NCBI GenBank assembly: GCA_001692895.1
Contig: KV748267.1
Location: 248,001-312,000, forward strand
From: Cenococcum geophilum 1.58
Lineage: Eukaryota > Ascomycota > Dothideomycetes > Gloniales > Gloniaceae
Length of the DNA stretch: 64,000 nt
Direction: 5' to 3'
Below the pieces are notes generated by a model. That model saw only the letters and a list, made by a program, of their open reading frames with translations. It was not told the origin of the DNA and searched no databases. Shown here in pieces: positions 37,540 to 48,810 of this stretch (its first letter is position 1; each line of letters opens with the position of its first letter). The translations under genes and the position numbers were made by a program.

Positions 37540-40293
37540 CTCTTATAAAGGCGGAGCTCTGGCGACGCTGTGGTTACTATATATATATAAAAGGGACACT
37601 TAAGGTATAAAAAAGAAGAAAAGGGGGGTATTACTAAAGGCTTAAAACAATATTATATAATAGGGCTTAGCATCTAAGAATCCAACTAATTAGATAACTT
37701 TAACCGCCGGTTAAAGTTCCTAGACATCTTAACAATATTCCGGTTACGTAATTACACTTTACCGCAATCTAACGGCAATCTAACGGCAATTTGCCCTTAC
37801 GTGGTAATATATAACGGTTTAACTCTATAAGGGCTTCTATAAAGGATTAGGTATAAAGTCTCTACTTAAGCCCGGTTTCTATAGGTTCGCGTAGTAAAAG
37901 TCACTAATTAGATCCTTTGCATTTTTAAAGTCTTCCTATAATTACCATTTTGGCTAATTTATGTCGAATCCTATATATATAGCTCTATAGTAGAGCCGTC
38001 GTCCTCTACCTTTACCAAAGTATTTAGAGTTAATAATTTATTTAACAATCTACTCCTTATAGTTCTCGTCTTCGTTCTTATCTTGGATTAATACTAGTAG
38101 GGGTTTAGGCTATATCTACCCTAGTAAGGGGTTAAGCTAATAGAGGTATAGTAGCCATAGGTAAAATACAGGCTATATTCTACGGGTAGTTAGGGCAGGT
38201 AAGAGTTTTAGCTTATATACGGCTCCCCTATTAATAACTCGTTTAATTAAATAGGGGCCGAGGCTCTTATAATCGAGTGACTTTATAGGCCTCTATATAG
38301 AGATATTATATATATCTAGCCATACCTAGTTGCCAACACGCATCTCCGGTAGTAGCGTTCTATAACAGTTAGCAAAGTAGGCCTGCTTTACTTAAGCCTA
38401 GGCCATTTCTCCCTTGCAGTAGTTAAGTAGATTTTTTATACGGTCTATATACTAGTCGGCAAGTAGCATCTTAAGGCGTTTTCTATATAGCAGTTTCTTA
38501 TTAATAGGTTCTAGTAGCTCTATACCGGATTAGGGGTAATAACCCTTATTCGTAAAGAACGGGGTAAGTCCTATAGTAGTTAAGACGTAGTTATTTACTA
38601 TGAATTTACCTAGTAAGAGGTAATCCACCCAGTTATCTTAACTATAGGCGACTACCTATTATAGGTACGCTTTTATACTGGCATTAGCGTTTTCTAATTA
38701 CCCAGCAGTTTTATAGTAAAAGGATATAGATATCTTAACGGAGATACTAAGGCGTTAGTAGATTCGTCTCTATATATCGGAGTTAAATTATATACCTTAG
38801 TTGGACGTAATTAAGTTAGGTAACCTATATAGTTAATAAACTTTACAGAGGAAGGCGTTAGTAACGTCGCTAACGGCTACGCCTTTAGTTAGGACGTAGT
38901 GGCGCTCTTTTATAAGTTAGCATATTATTATAAAGATGTTTTTATAGGTACGGCCGTATTATTTATAGGGTAGTAGGTTAATAACGAAATCTATAGCAAT
39001 ATCTGCCTATTATTATATAGGTACTAATAGAGGGTACAGTAGTCCTTAGTACTTTATATTAAAGGCCTTAGCGCACTTATAACCATAGTAGGCGCCTATA
39101 AAGTGTTTAACTAAGTCTATTATTTTTGGCCAGAAGTAATATCGGCTAAAAAGCTCGTAGGTTCCTCCTCTACCTAGGTAGCCACTTAATCGGAGGTCGT
39201 AGGCCATTTAGATTAGTTACCATTATAGATTTTCTAAGTTAAGGATAAATAGGCGGCCTCTATAATAGAGCCTATTCTCTTTTACTTCTAAGGCTGCTAT
39301 ATTAATCTAGCCTAAGCTTTAAAGGTTAGTAGGCAGTATATAGGCGCTAGCGGTCTTTATAGCAATAAGCTAATACAGTAATAGATTAATAGAGGCGTTA
39401 TATACTATAGTAATAAGCTTATTAATTTTAGGAGATAACTCTAGTTCTATAGTATAAAGCTAGGGTATAGTTAGCTCTATTATAGGTAGTATACCTAGGG
39501 CCAAATTTCGTGCTTTTAAGATTATCTATTGTTAGAACTAATTATAGGGGTTATCTTTAGACTAAGGAAGGTCTTATAAGCGGCGTATTAGGCTATTAGG
39601 CTTAGTACCTTATACTCTTAGTTTATATACAATTTTAAAGTTAAAACCAGAGAGGAACTCGTTCTAACGTACTTAACGTTAGTTTAGCTACTTTATAGTT
39701 ATAAAGTACTTAAGNTTNNNATAGTCNNTAAGGACTTTAGTTNGCTANTTAGGCTNTANTAAGGANAGTTCTAGTTNGAATTCTTTAAACGCTTATATAA
39801 TTATAAGGAGTTCTTTATTATAGATCTTATAGTTACACTCTTATAGTATAAGCTTAGACGAGTAAAATGCGACTAGGTAAAGGAGACCGTTATTACCTAT
39901 CTAAGAAAAAACGCCTGCGTTAATATGGTCTAAGGAGTCAGTTTTAAGGTAGAGTTATTATCCTAGTGTAAAGTAAGCTAGGATAGGTACTTTAGTAAAG
40001 GCATTTTTAAGGTCTTAGAACGCCTTCTCGTATTTAGGCGTCTAGGTAAAGTATAGGTGCGTTTTTCTTCCTTTTATAGAAAGGCCCTTTATTCACATTA
40101 TTGCTATAAGTAGTACTACTACGCCTAAAAAGTTATATATAAATTTCTAATAGAAGTTAGCGAAACTAAGAAAGGCTTATACGTCCTTAATGCAGTTCGG
40201 GGTTTATTATTTAGTAATTATATATACCTTCTTGGGGTCCATACAAACACCCTTAATAGTAATAATTAGTCTAAGGTATTTTACTTCTATGAC
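37540..40293 (-). pseudogene. Element E pol remnant
   Basis: Read on the minus strand: RT tail at 40293-40150 (EVKYLRLIITIKGVCMDPKK, later AFLSFANF), then RNase H (about 40100-39650), integrase (about 39350-38450) and a GPY/F-like module at about 38345-38180 (VWLDIYNI, RPIKSLDYKSLGPYLIKR). The chromodomain is at about 38080-37900 (SKYFGKGRGRR, IYIGFD, EDFKNAKDLISDF). Frames carry TAG/TAA at Gln/Trp positions. Undetermined bases cluster at 39715-39777. The protein type is the Gypsy chromovirus Pol. Confidence 0.8.
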
Positions 40294-40460
40294 TGTTGGT
40301 CACACAGGGTGACTCACCAATAACGACTACTCGAGTAGGGTTACAGTGATGTTGGTTGATAAAGCTTATTAATTAGAATGAGGAAGGGCGAGGAGCCTAA
40401 GACTCCTCGCCACGCTAGTGCCGCGGCGTTATATAACGACCGCTTGCCTCATTCCCGACA
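40294..40460 (-). repeat. Inverted F-type LTR, nearly unmutated
   Basis: On the minus strand it starts TGTCGGGAATGAGG and ends GTGACCAACA; 167 bp, the same length as the F LTR at 33010. It contains the hairpin GCGAGGAG-TCTTAGG-CTCCTCGC. Flanks are ATGAC on the left and CTAGC on the right, so there is no target duplication as a solo LTR, nor as partner of 33010. It marks the truncation point of element E and the start of the gene-like region. Confidence 0.78.
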
Positions 40461-40990
40461 CTAGCAACTCTTCTCTTATAGCTGCCATCTATATATAAAT
40501 ACTACTTGACTAGCGTAATAAATATCAATCCTTCTTACTTACTATTGCTTTATAAATACATGTGGTGGTGAAAATGCATCCGTTTTTGGGGGTGTTTGGC
40601 CGCCGCTTTTGGCGGCATTTCCACCTCGCTTAAGCCCTAACTTATTGCCGCTTTAAAAGAGGCTCTACTCGCTTAGCCTATAAGCCCCCCCCTTGATCGC
40701 CTTATAGGGGAGCGGTCCGTATTATCCAACGCTCACTAACGCTTAATGTTAATCTAACTATGGCATAGCCCATGACGCTGCCTAAAGGCCAGAGTCTACT
40801 TAAAGCGATAGCCGCCTCTCGCTTTTCTCCTATCCTTCTATAAACCAACTACTTCTCTAATCCTAATCCCGCTTACTTCTTAACATTTATCTTTTAAACC
40901 TATTTCCTGTTCTATTTCGATGCCAGCTACCTGCCTGCCTTTTAGACTAACACAGTGATGCGGACCTAGCGATGTTGCGGTTATCTAATT
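40461..40990. other. Less-mutated spacer with long palindrome, upstream of the recombinase
   Basis: About 530 bases of moderate composition with no retroelement signal. At 40564-40625 lies a nested inverted repeat. The outer arms are GGTGGTGAAAATGC and GCATTTCCACC. The inner hairpin is GCCGCC (40599-40604) with GGCGGC (40611-40616) around GCTTTT. It sits roughly 0.4-0.5 kb upstream of the DUF3435 frame and could be promoter DNA or an element edge. No known terminal motif was identified. Confidence 0.4.
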
Positions 40991-43748
40991 ATTAGCTCCA
41001 CCTTCACCTCTAACGGAGAAAAGGAGAAGAGCACTGGATATTAGCGCCGCTAATTATAAAACCACCTTAAATTAAACTGCACCTACCTCCCTATATAGGC
41101 CTAACCTCAGAGCTAGATTCGGACTCGATCTCTGACTCTGATTTATGTTCTAATTTAAGCTTTGATTTATACTCCGACCTAGATACTAAGCTAGATACGG
41201 ATATTGAAACAGACAATTGTATAGACCCTGATCTCGGTTTAGACCTGGAATCAGACGACGAATTAGACGACGAATTAGACGCAGATTTAGATTCCGAAGC
41301 TGAAGAGATACTAAAGGATATTGCTTAATTAAAGAAGGAAGGGCTAGTAAAACCAAATCATACCCCACAAATAAAGAAGCTATGGAAGAGGGAAGGCGAA
41401 ATCTGGGAGAGGTAAGACACATCTTCTACGTATACCTCGCGTCACACCATCTTCTAATAGCTCGAAATAGGTACTGCGAAAAGATTAAAAAAAGGACCAA
41501 AAAATCTCCGAAAGACCACCTACGTGAATGCAATCCGGAGGTATTTAAAGCGTATCTAATATGGCGCAAAAAACATTTCCGAATTAAGAAGGAGAGCTTA
41601 ATGCGATGCTACTAGAAACGAATTAGCCTATGCTATAGGGATCTAACAAACTATAGAATGGACTCTAATGTCCTAGATGATATTTATAATATATATTCTC
41701 TAAACTTATTCTTTCCTTGCAAACTTGTTTACTAATAACTATAGTAGTAGATACCTAGTCTTGGGCTTAATAAATCGGAAAAGGAAAAGCACGCTATATA
41801 CGTTTAGGACCTTTACGCTATCCTCCACGCTCTCTAGGTAGACGATACTAAGCCTCTCTACGGCTTTATTCGAGTCCAAATTTCGCTTCTTCTTCTACTT
41901 AGCGCAGCTACAGCCACGAGACCAGAGGCTCTTGTTGAAAGCGCTAGTGCTAAAGGCAGCAACAAAGCACTGTGGTTTAAAGATATTAACATTATAGTCG
42001 TTTATATTAAAAAACACCCTAAATAGAGCACAATCATGGTAAATGTAAACCTGGAACACATTAAGAATAAGAAAAAGAATAGTAGACCGTAAGCTAAGCA
42101 ATAGATCTAGGCTGCGATTTATCTTACTAACCCTTTAAATATTGTAGAAAGAAGTTCACTTTCCGTCTAAAAGGACTCCTAGCGTTCTGCATTGTTTCGT
42201 ATATCCTAGCTATTGGTATTAGTTGGGAGGCGTTTAGAGATAACTTTATAAGTGTTAAAGATATCTTTAAACTTAAGGCACTAGCGTACCGCGACGTACT
42301 ATACGTTAAATAGAAGGACGAAGTACTAAATCAGCCATTCTTCTGCGACGTTAGGCATATAACGGGGGGTGTCGACGTTCTAAAAGACAAAGCCTTTCTA
42401 TACTTAAAATACCGTAACATATTTGTACGCTTAGGGCTTATTACCGGTTTTAAAAAAGCACTAGAGTTGTACTAGCTGCGACGGGCTTTAGGTCAAAACA
42501 TTAATGGTAGGTCGGCTCTATTATCAGCTCTTAGTTTCCTTTATTCTAGCTAATATTATAAAATCTATAGACACTCTTACTCCTAAAGAGCGGAACTAGA
42601 CTATGGGCCATCTCGGTAGCATATACGAAAAGTACTATATACTAACGCATATTGCGCATAATTACTAAAGCATCTATTTTAGAAGTCCTTTATAAGATAT
42701 CCTTATCAAATCCGTCGCAAGAATAGGTCTATTACAAGATCGACGCGCACCTATAGAGCTTAATAATAACTAGCTGGAAGAGCTCCAGAACTACCCTAAG
42801 CTTAAAACGCTTTGTAGTAAATAAGGAGAATATAAGGACTAAATTAATAGCGTAGGCTTTTACCCTATTACTAAGGCTAAAGGAACTAACTTGTACTAGC
42901 AATATAAAGATGCTAAGCGGAAGATTGGTATAACATATTAAAGATTGCGCAAAGAACGATTGAATAAGGCTATTTGTGACTTCTACGATTTAATTAACAC
43001 GATTAAGATAGCCAGGCAGCTTAGTGGGAAGGCGCTAACTAAAGTGTTAACACTACCAAGAGTTGAATTTGAAATTCAAGAGCGGGCCACTATTACTAGT
43101 ATGCTCTTTAAGCCCTTAGAAAATGGTAACGATCGTATTAAGTTCGTCTATACTCTAGCTCGACTATGTTATTGGCAAGAAACCTCTTAACGTAAAGCCT
43201 TAAAACGAAAGAAGACGGACTTCGTTATCTTTAATAGCAATAATTTATCTTTTATAAATAAGTAAAAGAATATCTTGGATGACCCAACTCTCGGTTATAT
43301 AGCCTTTAACAGTACCCCTAGTCAAGGTGGCGAGACTATAACGCGAGAACTAGGCATATCAAAAGCCGATGAAGTTAAGACCGCTTAGTGTCTATGTTAA
43401 TATCCCATAGTACTTCCACACCCAATATGCCTCATTTATATTAGTAACGAAGAATTTATATATAAAAGGCGGATGCGCAAAATACCGCAAAAGGACGTCC
43501 TTAATAAGTATATAGACACCCACTTTTAACTGCCCGAGGATTAGAGAGAGTTTAAATATTACTATCCCGAATGTTTAATGCGACTAGAGGGCATTATACA
43601 TTTTAAGAGACACGCATGTAATATACATGGGGTATTTTATTAGTATCTCGGCTCTAGCGGGCAGCAGGGAATTTATTTTAGAAGGAGGATTGCGAGTTTA
43701 GGAAAGGAATCGGTTTTAGACGTCGATATTTACAAACCAAGGAGATAA
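40990..43748 (+). pseudogene. DUF3435 tyrosine recombinase (Starship captain-like), RIP-damaged
   Basis: The N-terminal acidic region (LDSDSISDSDLCSN, later ESDDELDDELDADLDSEAEE) leads into KKLWKREGEIWER. An intron at 41412-41470 (GTAAGA to AAATAG) joins this in frame to YCEKIKK, then FKAYLIWRKKHFRIKKES. The recombinase core follows: LLLLLSAATATRPEALVES, with the catalytic Arg at 41919-41921. A second intron (GTAGGT to ATCTATAG, about 42507-42571) restores the frame into MGHLGSIYEKYY, with His at 42609-42611 and Tyr at 42624-42626 or 42633-42635. The C-terminal part is well preserved at 42945-43190 (ARQLSGKALTKVLTLPRVEF). Zinc-finger-like ECLMRLEGIIHFKRHACNIH precedes a TAA at 43746. DUF3435 proteins are tyrosine recombinases, and a subset mobilise Starships. 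The exact start is unclear. Stops are few, so decay is milder than in the retroelements. Confidence 0.8.
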
Positions 43749-44413
43749 TTTTTCGACGGATCTATTCTATTAGGCTTATAAATTATAAAGGGGGATAGGA
43801 GCTGTTTTAATCCTATTTCTAAATACTAGTATTAAGAATACTTTCCCACTCCTTAGATAATGAGCTTATAATAATAGTAGAGACCTACGACTAATAGTAA
43901 TTGTATAAGGAGTAAGAGTATTCGTATAAAAAGCGCCTCTAAGAGAATTGATAGCTTAAAGAATAGAACTAGTCTTGCTGCGTATATATATATATGGTTT
44001 TAAAGCAGCTATGGTTGAAAGTAAATACGACCTAGGAGAGACGGGTATATTCTAACCTCTTTAGTAATCTGCCTATCGCAGAATTCCAAATAATTGCAAG
44101 ATCTAGCCGTATACGTCTAGAAGCCATCTTAGGCCTAAAGCTATTAACACTAGCCCGGTCTTATCGGCTTACTACTCCGCAGTCGTAATGCGGATTTCCA
44201 CTATATATTCCACGATTGTTATCCTACGTTATCCACCCCGGCTCCTAATTATATTGGTTCTGGAGTTAAGGCGAAAGGCTTACTAGGCTAAGAAGCGAGC
44301 TAAGCAGCATACGGAACAAGGGCATTTAGAGGAATTTTAGGTGCTATCTCTAAGAAAAGTAATGGGCACTGCAGTAGCAAAAGAGCTATTATGTAAGACC
44401 TTAACGAAAGCAG
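43749..44413 (+). other. Coding-like stretch downstream of the recombinase
   Basis: No family recognised. On the plus strand a frame at about 44275-44460 reads AKKRAK, LEEF, LSLRKVMGTAVAKELLCK, TLTKAAKEITIL with stops only at Gln/Trp-like sites. Frames near 44010-44170 (YSNLFSNLPIAEFQIIARSS) are also open for long stretches. This may be an unrecognised small gene or an extension of the neighbouring remnants. Confidence 0.3.
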
Positions 44414-44800
44414 CTAAAGAGATAACAATATTACACTATAGCTTGTACACTGTGCGCTTATATAGCAAATATCCTTAATCCTGTATTCTACCATAACGCG
44501 TATAAATAGCCTCGTCGTTATGGCCTTAAGCCTAAACGTAAATGCGAGATTATTTATGCTGGTTAGCGTGTTTAGATGCTCCTCCCCAAGCACCCTTATT
44601 CTTGTCTCCATTACTTATACAAATAGCTCTTTAGCCTCTTTCTACCGCCCTTAATTCTTGTACGTCGACGCCAGGTTGGCCATACGCCCCTTCTCCACGC
44701 CTTAAGTTTCTGCAGGCTCCTTCTCCGTACCTTTAGTTTCCGTAGGCTTCGTCCTAGCATTTTAAGTTGCTCGAGACCTTAACTTAACACTATATCCGTA
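44414..44800 (-). pseudogene. Kinesin-light-chain-type TPR repeat fragment
   Basis: On the minus strand MANLASTYKN (from 44683), KEAKELFV and METRIRVLGEEHLNTLTSINNLAFTF form a near-perfect TPR_10/TPR_12 repeat of the kinesin-light-chain type. In fungi these repeats usually form the C-terminal sensor of NB-ARC or purine-phosphorylase NLR-like proteins. After LAFTF the frame slips and the next helix continues in another frame (HNDEAIYTRYGRIQD), so an indel is present. No P-loop or NB-ARC domain is visible upstream. It is a fragment, so calling it an NLR is inference. Confidence 0.6.
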
Positions 44801-44889
44801 AGCAATCTTCGTCTATCCGCTCTTTGCACTTCGTCATTCCCGTTCTATTATCGCGTTCTTATTAACTAAGGCTACTTGCCTATTTATTA

Positions 44890-45670
44890 GTCTCGCGGTA
44901 TACTGGCCTAATTGGGTTCGTTAAGCTCGCTAGTCCCTAATTTATATTATCCCCATATAATTACTTGGTTTAGGACTAAGGATAAGCCCGCTAATATAGG
45001 GCTTAACTACAGTTACGTACCGTCGCTCTACCCGTATCGCTCTAGCACATTCTTGCCCAAATTAAGTATAAGGCTTTGTCCTAGCGAATAGGGCGTACGG
45101 AATTAAGCTGGTAGACCTTGAGTTTTAACTAGCAGATATATACAAGTTAACACCATTATAAACTAAGCTAAAGAAATCATAACTGCAAGCTTAGTAGGGA
45201 AATTTTATAGTATTAGAATCGCAAGCTAAAATACAGTATAGAGAATAGGAAATCTTTTAGAAAAGTAATAAAATTGTATTAATTTACCGCCGCGGCTTGC
45301 CCCACTTTCTAATAACTTTAAAGCATAACAATAGTTTAGTTGGCTTCTTACACCCCATAACTTTATTGCGCTCCCGAGCTTATTTTTTAGAGATCCGCGT
45401 ATTCCTTTAAAGGGGAGGGTGTACCGGAGCTGCAGTTATTAAGGGAGTGCTCTGTCTAACGATCGCCGAATACGCTATATAATTTCCAAGAGCGGAGGCT
45501 TAAGCAGCGTCCTTTTTTCGTCCACCTTTAGGCTTTTTACAAGTTTTAGCGACCCAAGAGCGGTGCGTTATAGTATAAGGCTAGCCAGCAGTAGCGTACG
45601 TATCGGAATGTGGTCGGCGCATTTAGTTAACTCTTCGCCTAAGGCGGTTATGCGTTTATTAAGGGAGGGC
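44890..45670 (-). pseudogene. Unrecognised gene remnant
   Basis: A single minus-strand frame of about 260 codons, broken only by TAA/TAG, runs leftward from about 45670. Readable parts are NKRITALGEELTKCADHIPI, RTLLLASLIL, ALGSLKLVKSLKVDEKRTLL, KPPLLEII, KGIRGSLKNKLGSAIKLWGV, NFPTKLAVMISLA and GLSLVLNQVIIWG. It is rich in Leu/Lys and probably helical. I do not recognise the family. It lies just upstream of, but out of frame with, the TPR fragment. Confidence 0.4.
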
Positions 45671-46569
45671 CATAGGTAGAGGGTCTACTTCTTCCGGGTC
45701 CTTCTATTGATCTATAGCTGTTAGTCTTATACCCCAGTTGTTATTCTATATGCCTTTGACCTTCCATTGGTCTATTACTCTCTTAGCTGCCAGTGACCCG
45801 ATATCCAAACGATCTTTGCCGAGTTTCCCCCTAATATAATTATTGCGAAGCCGTTCTTCCTCCTTATATTAGTGTTGGTTAAATACCTAATTAGGGCGTA
45901 TTCGCCTGTGCTCTTAATAAATAGGTGCAACGCTATACATAGGCTTAGGACTAGGGCTTTAAGTCGATTCTTCTAAACAATACGGGGGTGGCGGGTCATC
46001 AATAAAATTTTGTTTGTGCTTAAGTTCCGCTAGATTAATTGCTTTAAGGGCTTATTAAATTTTAGTAAGGGAACGCGATATTATAGCTGTTAATAAAAGA
46101 AAGGTTAATAAAGGGGGAAACGGAATAGTTTATAAAAAGTATACGAAGTGGCAAGCAAAAACCTTAGTAGGCGTAATGTTAGGGAAGGCGGGGGCGTGTA
46201 GGTTAACGCGCCTAGGCACCTCCACTAATGTAGCCTATTAGGTCAGGACCGAGTAAATCATTTATAAACGAATCACCTCCTTACAATCCCGTGCAACCCT
46301 ACCTTCATCTTTATTCCTAAAACGCGCCGGTCTGGGCGTGTGTTAAAACTAGACACCTTATCAGCTTTATTGGTATTAAGATATTAGTGCTGTGTTGCTT
46401 TCTTACGCAATAAAGGACAAGAGAGTTCTTGCTATAGATGAAAACTAGTAGCATTGTACTTAATCTAGATAACATTTACATTATAATTATTAAACTGAGA
46501 AACCTCCCTTGCAATGACCTCGCAGTACCCAGCCCCTTAGCCGTCAGCGCTATTTATATTAAAGCCAAT
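45671..46569. other. Spacer between unknown remnant and FHA-kinase
   Basis: About 900 bases of moderately mutated sequence. Some open stretches occur on both strands (for example plus-strand MKTSSIVLNLDNIYI near 46438), but no family is recognised and no repeat boundary is seen. Confidence 0.3.
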
Positions 46570-48137
46570 AAATTCAAGGGCCGAATAAGTTATTAAAGAT
46601 TAACACAACCAATATCTCGTCTCTTAATTGCCGGATAGTACGTTAGGCTTAAATATCGGCCCTCTTCTCAGCTCACGCTCCCTAGAGTGTCTCGCTATAG
46701 TTAGCCGCTTAAATTGCGATATAACAATTCAAGAACTATAAATCTCTAAGCTGTAGTGCGAGTTCTATATTCTTCGTAACGGAGTTATTCTTCTTCGGGA
46801 CCGTAGCAGCCAATATACTACCTAGGTCTTAGGTAAGCGTTCCACGCCGTTCCAGGCTAGTCGCAAGCGTAAGGTTATCCTACTTCCTACCAAAAACACT
46901 AAAATTGGAATAGGTGGCATGTCTTCCACACTTATCCAGTTTAAGCTGCTCTGGCTTAGATACGACGTTGTGGGGAAAATAAAGACATAACTTAGGGACT
47001 TCTCCCAGCGGGCCGAAGACCCTATGCTTGCGCGGACAGTTAAAGCGTTAACTATCCCGTTATCTTAACATTTAATAAGAATTTATACGCCAGTAAACAA
47101 AGGCCTTGGGATACAATATGAATCGTTATACAGCATTGGTAAAGGACAATTTGGAGTGGTATTTTAAGCCCTTAATATAGATTCAGGCGTGTATATTACA
47201 TATAAGCATTTTATATATCCACCTACCTTTAAAGCCAAAATGAGGGCCGAGTACATAACCATGGTTAAACGGGAGGTTAAGACCCTTACGCGTCTTACTT
47301 ACGTAAGTATATCGGGATATTTAAAAGAAATATTTCTACTAATATCTATCACAGCCGCACATTATTAAGTATATATGGCACGAGACAACGTATATTAATC
47401 TCAAAATGTTTACTAAACTTATGGATAGTTTATTAGAAGAACTTCGCGGCCTAGAAAATAATAAGTTCTATCCGATTGCCTTTAAATATATCCTCTACAC
47501 GCTCGACTTTCTTAACTAGAATTCTATAATTTATTAAGATATTAAACCTAGAAATATTCTCTATAAGGTCACTATAGATGATTATTACTTCCGGTTAGGG
47601 GACTTTAGATTATATAATAAAGCTTTACTGGTAATATCGTTTGCTGGTATACAGTTATATATATCACCGGAAGTATTTCGCCGTAATAAGCAGTCACCGA
47701 AGGCTGATATATGGTCGCTTGCTATTACTATATTCGATATAATTGATAAGATAGGGTTTCACTTAAAAATAGAACATATTAAGGTGCAAGATAAATTATT
47801 TAATATTATAAGAGAGATAGAAAAGACAACAGGTTATAGTGACTTAAAGTTGATGGTTGCTCTAGACCCTTAAAAGCGCCCTTTAGCTGCTTAATTGCTA
47901 AATACACTGGAACCCACTAAGGTCGCTATCGTTAAGATTATAACACAACCTAAGCCAGCCACTATTAATCACCAACTACAACTTTAGAAGAAATCGATTA
48001 ACCTCCGTTCTTAAGTAAGAAGGAAAGCTTCTGTTATATAGGGTATAGCACGCTAAGCCCGTTAAGGGAGAGTTGATCCACCTTTAGAGGGTCCATTAAA
48101 AGTACAGAAGGAGAGCATCAGACGGTATTTTAGTTGA
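46570..48137 (+). pseudogene. FHA domain-protein kinase, RIP-damaged
   Basis: The plus-strand frame starts around 46570 (start codon not clear) and ends at TGA 48135-48137. An FHA-like domain comes first: LGLNIGPLL, SRLNCDITIQEL, CEFYILRNGVILLRDRSS. The kinase domain follows with glycine loop YSIGKGQFGVVF near 47110-47150 and the Lys in YITYKHF. An intron at 47303-47354 (GTAAGT to CACAG) has a CTAAT branch-like site and splices LTRLTY to PHIIKYIWHE. The catalytic loop reads IIY-stop-DIKPRNILY (HRD damaged), the DFG motif reads GDFRL, the APE region reads YISPEVF, and DIWSLAITIFDI is intact. C-lobe text includes KLMVALDP. FHA-kinases bind phospho-Thr and phosphorylate Ser/Thr targets. The loss of HRD and DFG residues would abolish activity. 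Confidence 0.75.
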
Positions 48138-48810
48138 GAGACATTTAACTATACTTATTTAATAATTGGCTAAGCACCGTTCTACACCTTTTTAATATCT
48201 AAACTATTAAGAAATGCAGTCTGCTCCTAAATGATATCTTAGCTCCCTCTTTATTCTTAGGTATAGCGTATATTTTAGAGCTATTAGGAGGTAAGCGGAC
48301 CCTAGCGTTATTACGGAAAGTTTTATAAAGGATAGTGGAACAAGCGGGTTAACAGTTTATTTTTGTTTCTTAAAAGAGTTTAAAGGGCCACTATAATAAA
48401 GCTAGGATGGCTATAAAACTATCGTCCGAGACTAAGGCCTTAGATGCTCTATAATTAATATAAGTTCGCTTATATATAAAACTTGGCAATAGTCTTAGCT
48501 TCCACGTACCTCTTATGCGACATAATTGGGGTTTTAGTGCAGACATTAATACGGTAAGCAATAATCCTCTATTACGTGCCCGCCTTAGTCCACAAAGAAC
48601 TATAATATTCAGGGGCTATAAATATAGAGGGTAACGGTAGCAATCCTCTAAGCAGTACTAGAGATAGCGTTCGCCTCAACAGCGCTAGCGTATAAGACTT
48701 AGAGTAAGAGGAAGGGAAAGAGGAAAGGAAACTAAGTAGACCTAATTACGCATATATAGAATATACTAAGGAGACGACTCCAAGCTACGCTAACATATTG
48801 CATATCTTCG
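48138..48810. other. Spacer right of the FHA-kinase
   Basis: About 670 bases, moderately RIP-mutated. Fragments of open frame exist on the plus strand near 48600-48790 but nothing is recognised. No repeat boundary is visible. Confidence 0.3.

Larger units (their letters stand above)
37338..40293 (-). mobile_element. Element E: 5'-truncated Ty3/Gypsy chromodomain retrotransposon
   Basis: Inserted into the RT of element F in the opposite orientation. Its 3' LTR is on the left (37338-37530), next to a polypurine tract that reads as AAGAGGGGGGGTAG on the minus strand. Chromodomain, integrase, RNase H and the end of RT follow toward the right. The element stops at 40293, inside RT just after the catalytic region, where an inverted F-type LTR begins. 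Gag, protease and most of RT are missing, so no target duplication can be tested. Confidence 0.8.

Noticed and set aside
40294..40460. Clean solo LTR with target duplication
   Set aside because: Flanks ATGAC and CTAGC do not match, and the DNA to the right does not continue element E, so a simple solo-LTR insertion is not supported.
40530..40560. TTACTTAC as a Starship target-site repeat
   Set aside because: TTAC-type targets are known for some captains, but this short AT-rich string is too common here and no matching distal copy can be shown.
41186..42101. Minus-strand frames of 78 and 68 codons
   Set aside because: Shadows of the DUF3435 gene, whose plus frame fits family sequence and intron positions.
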